A DNA stretch of 64,000 nt from Takakia lepidozioides (Eukaryota; Streptophyta; Takakiopsida; Takakiales; Takakiaceae), in assembly GCA_030704615.1 (NCBI GenBank), contig CM060732.1:6634001-6698000 (forward strand), given 5' to 3'. This document shows positions 31,950 through 43,399 of the stretch, one piece after another. The notes under the pieces are model-generated. The model made no database searches and was not told the DNA's origin. It worked only from the letters and a program-made list of their open reading frames with translations. A program made the translations under genes and the position numbers. The first letter of the stretch is position 1; each line of letters opens with the position of its first letter.

Positions 31950-33400
31950 GTTTTGCCCTCTCACATCTTGTTTGTGTGCATTGCAATGCTTGTGCAAGCC
32001 TGGCAGCCCTTGAGAAGGGCAAAGAGGTGCATGGGGATATCATCTAAGCTGGAATTGTACCTAATGTCATTCTAAACACTGCCCTGGCAGCTCTGGAAAA
32101 GGGGAAGGAGGTCCATGGTGACATCTTCAGAGCTGGAATTGTACCAAATGTCATTTTGAACAATACCCTAGTGGATATGTATGCAAAATGTGGGTGCATC
32201 GAGGATGCAAAGGGAGTGTTCAACACTATGGCTGAACGAGATGTGGTGTCGTGGAGTGCGATGCTTGCAGGTATGCACAGCAGGGACGTGGGATGGAAGC
32301 TTTGGAGACCTATGAGCAAATGATGGGGGAAGGGGTTCAGCCGGCCACATCATGTTTGTATGCATTGCACGCCTGGCAGCCCTAGAGAAGGGCAAAGAGG
32401 TGCATGGGGATATTATCAAAGCTGGAATTGTACCTAATGTCATTCGAAACACTGCCCTGGCAGCTCTGGAAAAGGGGAAGGAGGTCCATGGTGACACCTT
32501 CAGAGCTGGAATTGTACCAAATGTCATTTTGAACAATACCCTAGTGGACATGTATGCAAAATGTGGGTGCATCGAGGATGCAAAGGGAGTGTTCAACACT
32601 ATGGCTGAACGAGATGTGGTGTCGTGGAGTGCGATGCTTGCAGGGTATGCACAGCAGGGACGTGGGATGGAGGCTTTGGAGACCTATGAGCAAATGATGG
32701 GGGAAGGGGTTCAGCCCGGCCACATCATGTTTGTGTGCATTGAAGGCCTGGCAGCCCTGATTTAAATCAGGCACCTCAACCATGACCACAACTTCTAAAA
32801 GAGGATCAAGAGAGGGAGTCCATATTGCCTCTTATGGCTCTTCTGGGCATGTGAAGATGCTTTTTGAGGTAGGCAGATTGAAAGAGGCTCTACAACCTTT
32901 AAACCAAGGAGCATTTCAGCAGATTCAGATATGTATGTCTGTCTCTTGCTTAAGTGCATCAAAATGAAGGGTTTGGAAGCTGGAAAGCAGGTGCACACTC
33001 ACATTATCCAAAGTGGATTCAGACCAAGTGTTTTTCTCCTCAACACCCTTGTGAACATGTATGTTAAGTGCAGGAGCATCATGAATGCACACTGAGTGTT
33101 CAACGGAATGCCTCAACGAACTTTGATCACGTTGAATATAATGTTGGCAGGATTTAACATGGGTGTGGTAGGAATGCTTTGGAGACCTATGAGCAAATGC
33201 TGCGCGAAGGGCCGGTGAAGCCCAACCACATCACCTTTGTTGCAATGCGTGTGCAAGCCTGGGAGCCCTGGAAAAGGGGAAAGAGGTCCATGCTGACATC
33301 GTCAAAGCTGGAATTGTACCAGATGTCATCCTAAACTGACAGGTTTGCCAAGTGTGGGTGCATTCAGGATGCGAAGGGAGTATTCCACACTCTGGCTGGA
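31950..33400 (+). pseudogene. PLS-class pentatricopeptide-repeat (PPR) pseudogene
   Basis: Several PPR motifs are legible in mixed frames: EVHGDIIKAGIVPNVI, NTLVDMYAKCGCIEDAKGVF, RDVVSWSAMLAGYAQQGRG, then an N-terminal-like FEVGRLKEALQPLNQG and GKQVHTHIIQSGFRPSVFLL near 32870-33060, and ALEKGKEVHADIVKAG again near 33260. This is the L-S-P alternation of land-plant-type organellar RNA-binding proteins. Stops, frameshifts and order changes show that it is not functional. No E, DYW or other tail is seen. It ends abruptly at 33400, where element E2 begins. Confidence 0.8.
31975..32715 (+). repeat. Tandem duplication (about 370 bp) within the PPR pseudogene
   Basis: The segment from GCCTGGCAGCCC through GGAAGGGGTTCAGCC occurs twice in a row (about 31998-32342 and 32368-32718), with only scattered differences. 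Each copy holds an internal doubling of the ALEKGKEVHGD motif. The second copy keeps a 137-codon frame open. Confidence 0.8.
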
Positions 33401-33480
33401 GGTTTACTATTTCATGAGCAGAAACCATGAGCCATGAGCCGCATGAGCGGTGAGCCGAAGTCTAAGACACGCGGATTTCA
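33401..33480. repeat. Left terminal sequence of E2
   Basis: Begins GGTTTACTATTTCATGAGC and continues with repeated CATGAGC and GTGAGCC motifs. It starts exactly where the PPR reading stops. Its 13-bp CTATTTCATGAGC (33407-33419) recurs as the reverse complement at 62131-62143. Confidence 0.7.
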
Positions 33481-33829
33481 TGAGCGGACTCCTCCAAATT
33501 TGGAAATGCGGCAGATTAAACAAGTATTAAAATAATAGTTTTTTAATTTGACCTTGCCGTTTTTGGAAGTTCCAGATCCTGTAATGCGGCGAAGATATGT
33601 CGTCAGTAACAACTCCGCTCATGGTTTTTTAGATCCACTCATGGAAATGAGTGACCGTGCAACGAGAAATCCAGTATACCACGGCAAAAGGACGTCGCAT
33701 ACTGGCCTGTATAGAGTATTCCACGGTTTTACATGCCTTAACATTGGAATGAAGCTGCCGCGATTGAACAAATACAGTCTGCACAATTCTGTCATCTTCG
33801 AGTATTCGGCGGGAAAGATTTGCGACTCA

Positions 33830-33960
33830 ACTGGGAAATGCGGTGCCGCATTAGGGTTCGCACATGCGAAATTTCTGGGCAGTTTGGTGTTGGTGAATGC
33901 CGCATCTACCAGTACCTACGACGTTACTTGGAAATGCGGCGCCGCATTTCCTTGCCGGGG
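33830..33960. repeat. E2-type palindromes downstream of T3
   Basis: Two inverted repeats near 33838 and 33931 with the E2 form AAATGCGG, 2 bp, CCGCATT(T). Half sites (GGAAATGCGGCAG and TAATGCGGCG) lie at about 33504 and 33581. Position matches the right-hand palindrome set of E1. Confidence 0.85.
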
Positions 33961-34204
33961 GTCGAATGAGGAAAGCAAAGTTTGGGAGAGCAGAAAAACA
34001 GGAACCCTCCAACACACAAAAATACATGCACGTGGAAACACGAGTGAATGACATAGTATTATCTTAGTTCGAGCAAAACAGGTTACTGGTAGGCAAGACA
34101 TAAGTCGGACCTTTCTGTGGCCAGAGTCAGAGCTACTTGCAGCAATACAGTTCTACTATCCAAAACGGATGGGCGTACCATAGTGTTGGGACCACAAGCC
34201 AAGG
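33961..34204. other. Spacer between palindromes and the T3 stop
   Basis: About 240 bp without a gene. It is the 3' flank of T3. No terminator or poly(A) signal can be assigned with confidence. Confidence 0.3.
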
Positions 34205-35610
34205 TCACTGGTCCCCTGGATCCATATTCAGAAGAGTGTGCACCTCTTGGGGGCTCAACCCTGGTGCATGTATGAAGTGATGAGTTGTGGAATTACACCG
34301 GAGTCTCTTTAGATACACGTAGTACAGATGCTTGCAAGGGCAGTATGACGCCCCCTTGTTCGCCATGATCTGGAAGTCGGTACAATTGCAGGTGGGTAAT
34401 TCTGAAATGGTGATGGTGTACACCTCATTGCGAATAGCTGAGCCTGCCGTGGCCATCTGATACACACGCCCGAAGCTTGGTGGGGGCACTTCTGTCGAGC
34501 TCTGGATTGTACAGTTCATCCGAAGTGCATTCCCCATCCTTGTCTCGTTCACTTTTGAGGGAGGTCGCCGCCTCTTCGGTTTCCCCCAACAGTGTGTAGG
34601 ATGCTTAGAGCTGTCGGGTCCCATTGTTCTTGCTCTCATAGGGGTCGGTGGTGGAGGCTGTGGAAGCGAAAATGATTGTCTGGGGACGTCAGTGCGCTGC
34701 ACCATCCGAAATCCTACGGCGGTAAGGGCGTCGACCTCAACCTGACTCAGATCGCAGCCTGGTTCCACCGGCCACACCGGGGGAGCCTCTGGCATTGTTT
34801 GTATGCCGTACTTGGGCTTTCCATACACGCAAGTCATAATGTCGTGCCTGCAGAACTAGAACTGGTGGTTGTCGCCTCCGCAAACTTTGCATGGACAAAT
34901 CTTCCTGTAAAAGTAGGAGCAGGGACAGCACCATCTGGATTCCTCCTTATCATCTCTAAACAACGTTGCCGTGTATCCACTCGAATTGCGGAACACCTGC
35001 CTTGAAACGACGGCTTTGTGCGAGCAATTCTCCACTGTGACGCAGACACAGTCGTCTCCACAATGGCTTGGGCATACTGCATAACAGCGGGCGGAATCTG
35101 GGGCAAGCGAGCGGTGGGAATTTCTCGCACGGAATCCCCGCTTGAAGGCAATGGCGATCTGGAATTTCTTGGGCTTCCACTGCTGGAAGACACATTGTGT
35201 GGTAACATGACAGGCCCTCGAGGTGCTGTCCGAATGTTCCTGTCGGATCTCCAGGAATCCTCTTCGCACCCGGGTTCCGCTTCAATCCTCCGCCTCACAG
35301 GGTGAGTACGGACGTCCCCCTCTAGGTGCTCACCTCTGCGGTGCAGAGGCGTCCCTTTGATCTTCTCTCGCAATGTTGTCGCCCATTTCAGTGGATTCTT
35401 CGACCTCGAAGCTGTTCATACCAACAATTCCTCCTTGTCCGGCCCAAAGCCCCATTGTTTCCCGCTCAGGAACTTGTACTACGTGGCTTGCTGCATGATT
35501 GCTCTGTTGATGTCCTCCGTTGTGGCCGTCACTTACGTCACCAGATGTGCGGCAGAAGACGCTCGCCAGGAGGAGTGCACTGATTCTGCCATATTCGTGT
35601 TTGGCATGTC
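34205..35610 (-). pseudogene. MULE-like transposase copy T3, C-terminal SWIM exon
   Basis: The second exon begins near 35610 (SDTDMPNTNMAESVHSSW). The middle is read as GEHLEGDVRTHPVRRRIEAE, and the end holds a SWIM finger, CNCTDFQIMANKGASYCPCKHL (Cys-x-Cys ... Cys-x-His), near 34400-34330. Stops interrupt the start of the exon. A frameshift near 34860 and a TAG replace the Trp of T1's HKFWLC. The C-terminal 210 codons (34837-34205) are open. T1 and T3 share the whole exon, so the intact ancestor was a two-exon transposase. Confidence 0.7.
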
Positions 35611-35699
35611 CGTGTCGGAATCCAAGCACCGCTCCTACAAGGACACAAACAATGGTGAGGAACCAATGGAAAGGTCCGTAATAGAAAGACAATTGCACG

Positions 35700-37403
35700 A
35701 AAATGACAACATCATACCTCCCGCGTGTATTGTCCGAACTGTCGATACCGGAAATGCTACCACCCCAACCAGCTGTGCAAGGCTCCCAGATTGGTTGTCT
35801 CCACTGCACCTGACGTGTTCCACCAAGCCTCGATGATAGCAAACTTAACCTCCGCGTCATCAAATGTGGGTGCATCCTTCCACACCGTACAAAGGACACG
35901 GTGTTCAGCCTGGAATGAGCTAGCAACAAATTTGGTAGTGTAGTAAGATAGACTCTGCATCCAATGGAATCCACAGGATCTCTCTTTCCCTCCATTGGAA
36001 CATTGGGGTCCTCACCGTACACACGCTGCAACCGCTGACCCAGTTGGCCTGAGCGTTGTCTGCCATGAATCCCTGAAATTGGGCTCTGGCAATCCCGCCC
36101 TTGCCATCTGCTCGTTTATGCCCTCCCACAGATGCATCTCCGACTGTGTGTCCTCCCCTTTCATCTCGTAGATTGCAGTCGTCATGAGCCTCTTGGAGTG
36201 ATAGTCATAAACATGCGCACCCATAGTCACCCACTGATGGTTTGTAATTCGCTTGATGTGATCAAACATCACCCAAGCATTCGACAAGTTTCCAGTTGTC
36301 ATGCGAAAGACCAAATCGACTCCACTCCCAGGCCCACACGTCGACATTTTAAAAATGTAACAACGATCGGATTCGCTGCCTTGCCCTGGAAACCTGCTAC
36401 CTTGGATGTAGTCATATCCAGTCATTTGTTTCACCTCCAGGATTGAGTGCATGTCCGACCCCCGGCCGAACTCCTGCTTGCAAGATACGATGTGATTCCG
36501 CACATTCGGACTACAAACGTGCGAGACGGACTCCAACAGGTCAAGCATCTCCTCTTCGTTCAAGGGCACCCAGTCTAAACCATCTTTAGACATGATTTTG
36601 CCAAGAGCAATCTTGTGGGCTGCCTTCAGCTGAATCTGCTTTGGTCTGGCTCCGGGGCTCAATTTCACCTCATCTTTTATGATGTCGTGTGCTTCCTGCA
36701 CAGCCTCACGCATGTTGCCTCTCGCCAAGGGGTGGCAGTGGACTCCAACGTGTATGCAAGCTCTAGTCGAGTCTGGGAGTAAATGGATAACATAATATTG
36801 CTTGGCTCTGCACATGGACATGCACGTCGGTGGTTCTTTGCAATGTGCGCACTTGAAAGTACCCGCAGGAGCTTGGCTGGAGACAATGAATGGATGATGG
36901 GTTGTGCCAGTCCAATCTGTCTCGTTTCTCCGCCCTCCTTTGGAGAGAAAGTGGAAGCAGGCGGGATTGAGGCACCTCAGCTTCCCCGCACAGAGGACGT
37001 ATCGTACACGAACACCATCAGGTATTTTCGTGCTACTGGTCTTCGTCACACACCAGGGGTGTCCGTCATGCTTTCCATCCATGTCTGTTAACATCCCTGA
37101 GGCTTTGTTTGACGAAGTAACAGGTGGAAACTCGAAGATAACATTGCCATCGACTTCGGGAGGCAGATACGTTACCTTCCTGACTGGAAATTTGGCATAG
37201 TCAAGAGCAGCCAGCTCGGAGTGCGAACCATCGAGGTGATGTTGCTGTAGGAGCTGCACAATGGACCGGGTTGGAGTTATGCTCAAGGGTACATGCGTAG
37301 CACCTGCAGAGACGTCCATGAAGGATTTGAACGACCGTGGTGGAGGACATGGGGACCTCAATGCACTCATCTTCCTCGTCAGAAATGTCGAATACCTCCA
37401 CAC
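35700..37403 (-). pseudogene. MULE-like transposase copy T3, catalytic part
   Basis: A 463-codon open stretch (37403-36012) covers the Cys-rich finger (CAGKLRCLNPAC; CAHCKEPPTCMSMC), the conserved SVSHVCSPNVRNHIVSCKQ helix and the first candidate catalytic region WVMFDHIKRI. A frameshift near 36070 breaks the second, read as GFMADNAQANW in the next frame. The remainder (RVYGEDPNVPMEGK, then FDDAEVKFAIIEAWWNTSGA) is spread over other frames down to about 35720. This is the best-preserved catalytic core of the three, together with T2. Confidence 0.7.
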
Positions 37404-37444
37404 GAGAAGCTATGGAGGGTCTTGACGGTCCAAGCCGGGAATGA

Positions 37445-38029
37445 TTATCGTTGCATACCTCTCTGTTGGCAGTGGCCGCCTGTCGGTTTCCGGACTCCTT
37501 TGTGGATGGTGTGGGCAGCGACTGATTCGGAAAGGGAATGGGCATTCCCACAGCTCGGTACAGGATGGTGTCTGATGGGGGTTACGTGCCATTCGATTCC
37601 GCAACCTCCGTCGTTACCTAGCACGACAATGGTCTCGTCAACCTGTCCAGAAACATCCTTCCTTTCTTCTTCCAAATAAACTGTGCCCGGTTTGAGCTTG
37701 AATTTGGAACAAAGGTAAGTTTCAGTCACTCTGCAAAGTCCTCCCTCGTTTGGGATCCAGGCTCTCCCAAGTTGCGGAGGACAACAAACTATAGCGTAGG
37801 AATTCGGAGCCATCGAAGACCGCACGAAGTTGGCAAGTGCGAGGTTCAGTATAGCGACAGACCAAGGCTCACAGGCACCATGAAAGTGGATCTGCGGAGT
37901 CCATCGACGATTGGAAGTCGCACATTGAAGTGGAAAGTATTGTTTCAAGCTACATGCATGAAGGTGGGAGGTGTGATTCCATAGCCAGTAAGTATGACAA
38001 TGATGGCCGATTCGGCGACGAAATAACAT
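37445..38029 (-). pseudogene. MULE-like transposase copy T3, N-terminal part
   Basis: Read from about 38029, with a likely start at MAPNSYAIVCCPPQ (near 37812). The segment CSKFKLKPGTVYLEEERKDV aligns in style and position with T1's TQFRLENGTLFLQREVYDAN. The frame ends near 37445, and the catalytic frame begins in another phase at 37403. It abuts the large palindrome array, which would contain the promoter. Confidence 0.55.
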
Positions 38030-38189
38030 CTCCTGACAGTTTCTCCTGAGGGTGGATCCAGCAGTATTCTCGGTGCAGACATGAACGTTCGCACTGACAA
38101 GTGCCAGGACTGTTAGTTAAAACGGTCAGACAACCAAGTTGTGCTCATCAAGACAGGCCGCAATTGTGTTGTTTCGGAACAATGCAACC

Positions 38190-39915
38190 CATTCAGGTTC
38201 CGCATGCGGAAATGAGGTTCCGCATTTCCGTCCGGAGTGATACTTTCGATTGCTGTTGGACGGAAATACGGCGCCGCATTTCCGTTTTGCATCTTAGTCA
38301 TGCACCAGTGCGACGGAAAACCGGCACCGAGTTTCCGTCCGGGGGAAACCTTTATACTCTCCAGAACGGAAATGCGGTAACGCATTTCCATCCAACAAGC
38401 ACGGTATGTGAAGGTGGAACGGAAATGCGGTACCGCATTTCCGTTCTGATTGAGAATCATGAACCACGGGAACTGAAATGCGGCACCGCATTTCCGTCCG
38501 AGTCGCACCTTCCGACATACCAGAACGAAAATGCGGCGCCGCATTTCCGTTTTGTATCTGACGCATGGAGCTGAGAGATAGAAATGCTGCAGCGCATTTC
38601 CGTCCGGTTAAGACATTCATACTCTCCAGAACGGAAATGCGGTACCGCATTTCCGTTCTGATTGAAAATCGTGAACCATCGGAACTGAAATGCGGCACCG
38701 CATTTCCGTCCGAGTCGCACCTTCCGACATTCCAGAACGAAAATGCGGCGCCGCATTTCCGTTTTGTATCTGAGGCATGGAGCCGAGTGACGGAAATGCT
38801 GCAGCGCATTTCCGACCGGTTAAGACATTCATACTCTCCAGAACGGAAATGCGGTACCGCATTTCCGTTCTGATTGAAAATCGTGAACCATCGGAACTGA
38901 AATGCGGCACCGCATTTCCGTCCGAGTCGCACCTTCCGACATTCCAGAACGGAAATGCGGCGCCGCATTTCCGTTTTGTATCTGAGGCATGGAGCCGAGT
39001 GACGGAAATGCTGCAGCGCATTTCCGACCGCTTAAGACATTCATACTCTCCAGAACGGAAATGCGGTACCGCATTTCCGTTCTGATTGAGAATTATGAAC
39101 AACGGGAACTGAAATGCGGCACCGCATTTCCGTCCGAGTCGCACCTTCCGACATTCCAAAACGGAAATGCGGCGCCGCATTTCCGTTTTGTATCTGAGGC
39201 ATGGAGCCGAGTGACGGAAATGTTGCACCGCATTTCCGACCGGTTAAGACATTCATACTCTCCTGAACGGAAATGCGGTACCGCATTTCCGTTCTGACTG
39301 AGAAATTGTGAACAACGGAACTGAAATGCGGCACCGCATTTCTGTCCGAGTCACACCTTCCGACATACCAGATCGGAATTGCGGCGCCGCATTTCCGTTT
39401 TCTATCTCAGGCATGGAGCGGAGGGACGAAAATTTTGCACTGCATTTCCGTCCGTTTGAGACCTTCATACTCTCCAGAACAGAAATGCGATACCGCATTT
39501 CCGTTCTGACTGAAAATCGTGATCCATCGGAACTGAAATGCGGCACCGCATTTCCGTCCGAGTCGCGCCTTCCGACATTCTAGAACGGAAATGCGGCGCC
39601 GCATTTCCGTTTCAATTGAGGCCATGGAGCTGTGGACGGAAATGCGGTGCCGCATTTCCATCCATGTGAGACCTTCAAACTTTCCAGACGGAAATGCGGC
39701 ACCGCATTTCTGTTCAGGTAGACATTTATACTGTCCGAACGGAAATGTGGCACGGCATTTCCGTTCATCAACTAAGGTATGTGAAGGTGGAACGGAAATG
39801 CGTTGCCGCATTTTCTTCCAACAAGTACGGATGTGTAGCTTCGTGATGGTACTTAACGGAAATGCGGCGCCGCATTTTCATTTTCACTCCAACTCATCAG
39901 ACGCTGGGACGGAAA
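38190..39915. repeat. E2 palindrome array with 212-bp higher-order period
   Basis: About 30 inverted repeats spaced roughly 53 bp apart. The commonest forms are AAATGCGGTACCGCATTT, the same with CA or CG at the centre, and a CTGCAG-centred variant. Many are perfect over 24 bp, with two 11-bp arms and a 2-bp centre. In the middle, four different palindromes form a unit repeated at exactly 212 bp: GCATGGAG starts at 38563, 38775, 38987, 39199 and 39411. Linkers between palindromes are conserved between units but not between neighbours. The array lies between the divergent genes of E2. Long open frames cross it on both strands, but they are by-products of the repeat. Confidence 0.95.
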
Positions 39916-40227
39916 TGCCTTGAAATGTGAACACGTGGAGCAAGGGAATTGCGGCACATGTCTGCACTCTATCTGACTGAAGTGGCATGAGGCGGGCGCG
40001 GCCTGACCGTTGGATAATGATGTTTGTTTTTCGGACGGCAGGCGTACCCTGAACGATTCGAATTTCGTAATGACGCAAAGTCCACGAGGAGACACTTTCG
40101 TCCAACCCTTTCGAACCCAAGTGGTGCATCACCGCCGTTTCATTCTTTTGTCGTGTCTCCTCAGTCACCCCTCTCGCGCCCTTTCCATCTGCACTCTTCG
40201 CCCCTTTTCCCTGTCTCTGTTCTTCTT

Positions 40228-41195
40228 ATGCTCGAACCTGAGAGGGAGGGAGTGCGTGCACCAGAGAAGAGACATCGTCGCAAGCTCCAAAAATTGTACT
40301 TCGGACGTAGGCCAATGCCGAAGGGGAGGAAGCAGATGCGTCTACAGGAGGAGATTGCCATCTTGCAGCATCAGGCCACGCAGGCAACCCAGCCACCAGT
40401 GAGAGCTCCGTGCTATCGGGATTCGCCAGCTGAAACCCGCCTCATTTTTCTTCTGCAATTCTTAGACTGTATGCTAGGAGACTTGAATGCAGAAGATGTT
40501 TGATGCCTAACCGGAAAGGTGGACGTGCTGGAGGGATCGCAGGAATCCGAAGAGCCGCAGGCAGAGTCCGTGGAGCTAGCTGCAGCACGCACACCCAGCC
40601 GATCCACGAGCACGGGTCTTCCTGCCGGGCCTAGCCCTGTGCGTTTCAAGGACGCGGCTTCCAAGGGCAAGTCTTTGCAGTTCAAAGCCCCAGAGAGCGA
40701 CTCGCCTTCAAAGGTCATGGAGAATCGCCAGCAGGGTCTAGCCCTTCTCCAGCAAAGACGAAGAAGAAGCAGCCCGTCCTTCAACTTGTTTCTGAACCGG
40801 ACCAGGCCGTTTCCCCCCCACCCAGGCAAATGAAGCAGATTCAATTGCAGCAGACACCTTCACCTGCAAGAATGAGGAAGCACAAGGCAATCAGGGGGAG
40901 GGCGGAGCAGTCTCCCGCAAAACCGATTCCACGAGCTGAAGCCCAGTTCCTGCTTGATTTCCAGCCTGGTGATGTTGGGGGCGTCTCTGCTGCAGCGAAG
41001 GCAATGGGATCGACCAATATCGTCGATTTGGTACCGGAGGAGGGTGCTGCCTCTCAACGTTCGCAGCAAGACCTGACCACCGTTGAGGAAGATCTTCATA
41101 ATACTGAAGGCCCGGAGGAGGCCTCTGCAATTGCAGAATTGCCCGCAAAGATTCCCCAGAGTGCAGCTCCAGTTGGGATGCTCCAGCTGCTCAGC
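40228..41195 (+). pseudogene. ParB-like gene of E2, N-terminal region
   Basis: Starts near ATG 40228 (MLEPEREGVRAPEKRHRRKL), with a basic tail, KLYFGRRPMPKGRKQMRLQE, like the first exon in E1. A low-complexity, Ser/Pro/Gln-rich region follows, spread over different frames: 40519-40720, then KTKKKQPVLQLVSEPDQAV and on from 40830. Frame changes near 40500, 40715 and 41170 show decay or unrecognised introns. A likely disordered nuclear tether, with no enzymatic motif. Confidence 0.5.
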
Positions 41196-42425
41196 CCCTA
41201 CCGCCACCAGCAGAAATGTCTCCGGAGGAATTCCAAAGTGCAGCGGATACAATGTTGGAGGAGACACATAGTAGCATTGGCAGAGTTCTGGGCAGCAGGG
41301 TATTCCAGCGGACTCTTCAAATCCCACTCTGTCGCATGGTCTCCCTTCCCATCGTCAGGCAGGCACTTCCCGGAGATGTGGATAAGCTCAAGTTCGCATT
41401 TCGAGAAGGGTACCGTCTAGGTTCGCCAGCCTTCTACGTTTCCCTTGAGAATGAGGACGGCGAATCTCGTGGACCCACTGCGGATGAATTGTCAACATGG
41501 GATACCCACTGGCACACTCGCAACGACGAATTCGAGGCAACACTGAAGGGTGATCCAGACTTCGGCCATATGTCGGGTAAAATGTTCTTTGTGTGGGACG
41601 GGAATCACCGACTTCTCGCCTGGTGGGAGTACATCAAGCAGAACCATGCCAAGCACATTGGCTGGCATTACATGGTGGAGTGTGTCATCCTCAAGGTGAA
41701 GGCGGCAGACTCCTCCCTGCTCAAGAATGCCATGGCGGACCTCAACTCGTAAGATACTCATACCCTCCCAAGCACGTTCGCCGCATTTCGGTTTCCAATC
41801 TGTTTTGTTTCCGTGCTTTCGTGGACTGAACTGGAGAGTGTGCCTTGCAGGGTCACTGAAAATGCGTACGTGCATACCCACATGGCACATATGCTGTACA
41901 GGGTGAGGAAAACTGGTCTCACTGATCCGCACATGTTTGCGGAAATGCTGGAGCCCGAGCTCATTCAGAAAGCCGTGGCAAAAACTGACCGGACATGGTA
42001 TCGTCTCACTATGGATGGAATGGTGGAGGTGATATACGAAGTAAGTCGTCCTCCCATTTCCCTCTGCTCATCCTTCCCCAATTTCCAGTAATCTTTCCAC
42101 ATGAATCGAATGTAACGCTTCTGCATGTTTTTGTTGGCAGTCAAACATCAAGCTGGATTTGGCCCATGCCAAACGCTTCTTCATGGAAAGTGAGGGGCAG
42201 GTCAAAACGTTGCAGTCATTGACTGAGCACTTGAAGGAAGTCGGGGTCAAGTCCAGAACAAAATACAAGTCAAAGCTTGTGAAGCTGTGGCCATTGCAGA
42301 TCCGGCACTTGGAAAGGACTTCATCCCCGAGATTGCAAAACACTATTCTCGGGCCATGCAGCCGACCATGCAGTTGGAGAAACTGCATCACCTCTCAACG
42401 GCATGTGTTGAAGCGAAAGAGAAGG
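41196..42425 (+). pseudogene. ParB/Srx-like domain and following exons (E2)
   Basis: The exon at about 41196-41748 reads MSPEEFQSAADTMLEETHSS, then LCRMVSLPIVRQALPGDVDK, LGSPAFYVSLEN and the motif MFFVWDGNHRLLAWWEYI. This is the ParB/sulfiredoxin pattern with the DGNHR loop intact. The donor is GTAAGA at 41749. The next exon (41850-42041) follows CTTGCAG and ends with GTAAGT. The third starts at 42141 (SNIKLDLAHAKRFFMESEGQ) and suffers a frameshift near 42278, recovered as IADPALGKDFIPEIAKHYSR. All three introns match E1 positions. E2 and E1 differ at most residues, so they are old subfamilies. Confidence 0.65.
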
Positions 42426-42509
42426 TGATGTTTCAATGCACTGAAGTTCCTTCCTAGCAATAGCCACTCTTCTTCCTGCTCCTGACATTGGATCGGAAAT
42501 GCAGCACTC

Positions 42510-43345
42510 ACGGTGGCTGTCGATCTGGAATGCATCGGAGAGTATAAGGACAATGTGGTCTTTTCCACTCGAAGTTTCCGACCCTGCAGTGGATGTGTGG
42601 CTCAACCGCATGACTTGGTGGTTCCAGGTAATTCAAGGTACTTCCCCAGATTTGCTTTTCTGAAATGAATTCCCTGAACTATTGCGTGACAATGCATGTG
42701 GGAATCGCAGGTAATGACGAATGCGAAGGAGCAAGTCGTAATGCATACAAATTCGTTCGGCTTGTACGTCAAATGGGATGGAACACAGACATTGGAAGAC
42801 TACGTGACACGTTTCAGATGTGCGTACAAGGACAACCTCTTCGCCAGGGAGCTGCAGACAGCAAGAAGGAGCGTGGAGTTTACACATCAGGAGGGAGCGG
42901 GAAAAGCTGCAATGCGAATTGTTTACAGGTGAAGCCCAGCTGTCCTTGTATGCAAAGCCTGGTTATGAGGTTTGTCTGGGAAATGCGGCACCGCATTCGC
43001 ATTTTAAGTTTTCGGTTATACTCTGCGAGTACGTTGGTCTCAACTTTTGCTCACGCATGCTGACTGCCCTGCAGGTATATGAAATACGTGCTTCTTCAGA
43101 CAGGGGCCCTGGCTCAAGAGCCCCCATTCTTCATGGCTTGGACCGTGGCGGCCCAAGCTGTGTCTACACACCCAAGATGCAGAAACAATGGCATGCCGCG
43201 CATCTGGTTGGATGCCCGTGGTACCTGGACATGTCTGGCGGAATTGTTGACGAGTCTGAGAAAGATCTGCATGTGAAAGCAAAAGAGAAGAGAAAGGAAA
43301 GACGTGTCCCTGCTGGGCCAGAGTCGGCAAAGGAAGCTACTGCTG
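42510..43345 (+). pseudogene. ParB-like gene of E2, later exons, cut short
   Basis: Exons at about 42510-42628 (RWLSIWNASESIRTMWSFPL ... NRMTWWFQ), 42711-42929 (VMTNAKEQVVMHTNSFGLYV ... AAMRIVYR) and 43077-43345 (YMKYVLLQTGALAQEPPFFM, then in another frame a Lys/Glu-rich tail). They correspond to the E1 exons between the ParB-like and methyltransferase-like parts. No methyltransferase motif I follows; the sequence after 43400 is unrelated. The intron 42930-43076 contains one E2 palindrome near 42978. Confidence 0.55.
42974..43004. repeat. Solitary E2 palindrome inside an intron
   Basis: AAATGCGGCACCGCATT occurs within the intron between two exons of the E2 ParB-like gene. The right arm decays after CGCATT. 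This parallels the intronic palindromes of E1. Confidence 0.85.
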
Positions 43346-43399
43346 ACAGGATGTACGTAGACGGGGGTTGTCTCCCATTGAGATCAAATTTTGTAATGG

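Noticed and set aside
38294-39334. Long open frames on both strands through the palindrome array (100-220 codons of NGNAVPHFRS-like repeats)
   Set aside because: They arise because the repeat lacks stops in several frames. Both strands are open at once and the 212-bp unit is not a multiple of three.
38190-39915. A CRISPR-like array (regular repeats with spacers)
   Set aside because: Repeats are perfect palindromes of several types in a 212-bp higher-order unit and the linkers are themselves repeated. There are no cas genes and the setting is eukaryotic.
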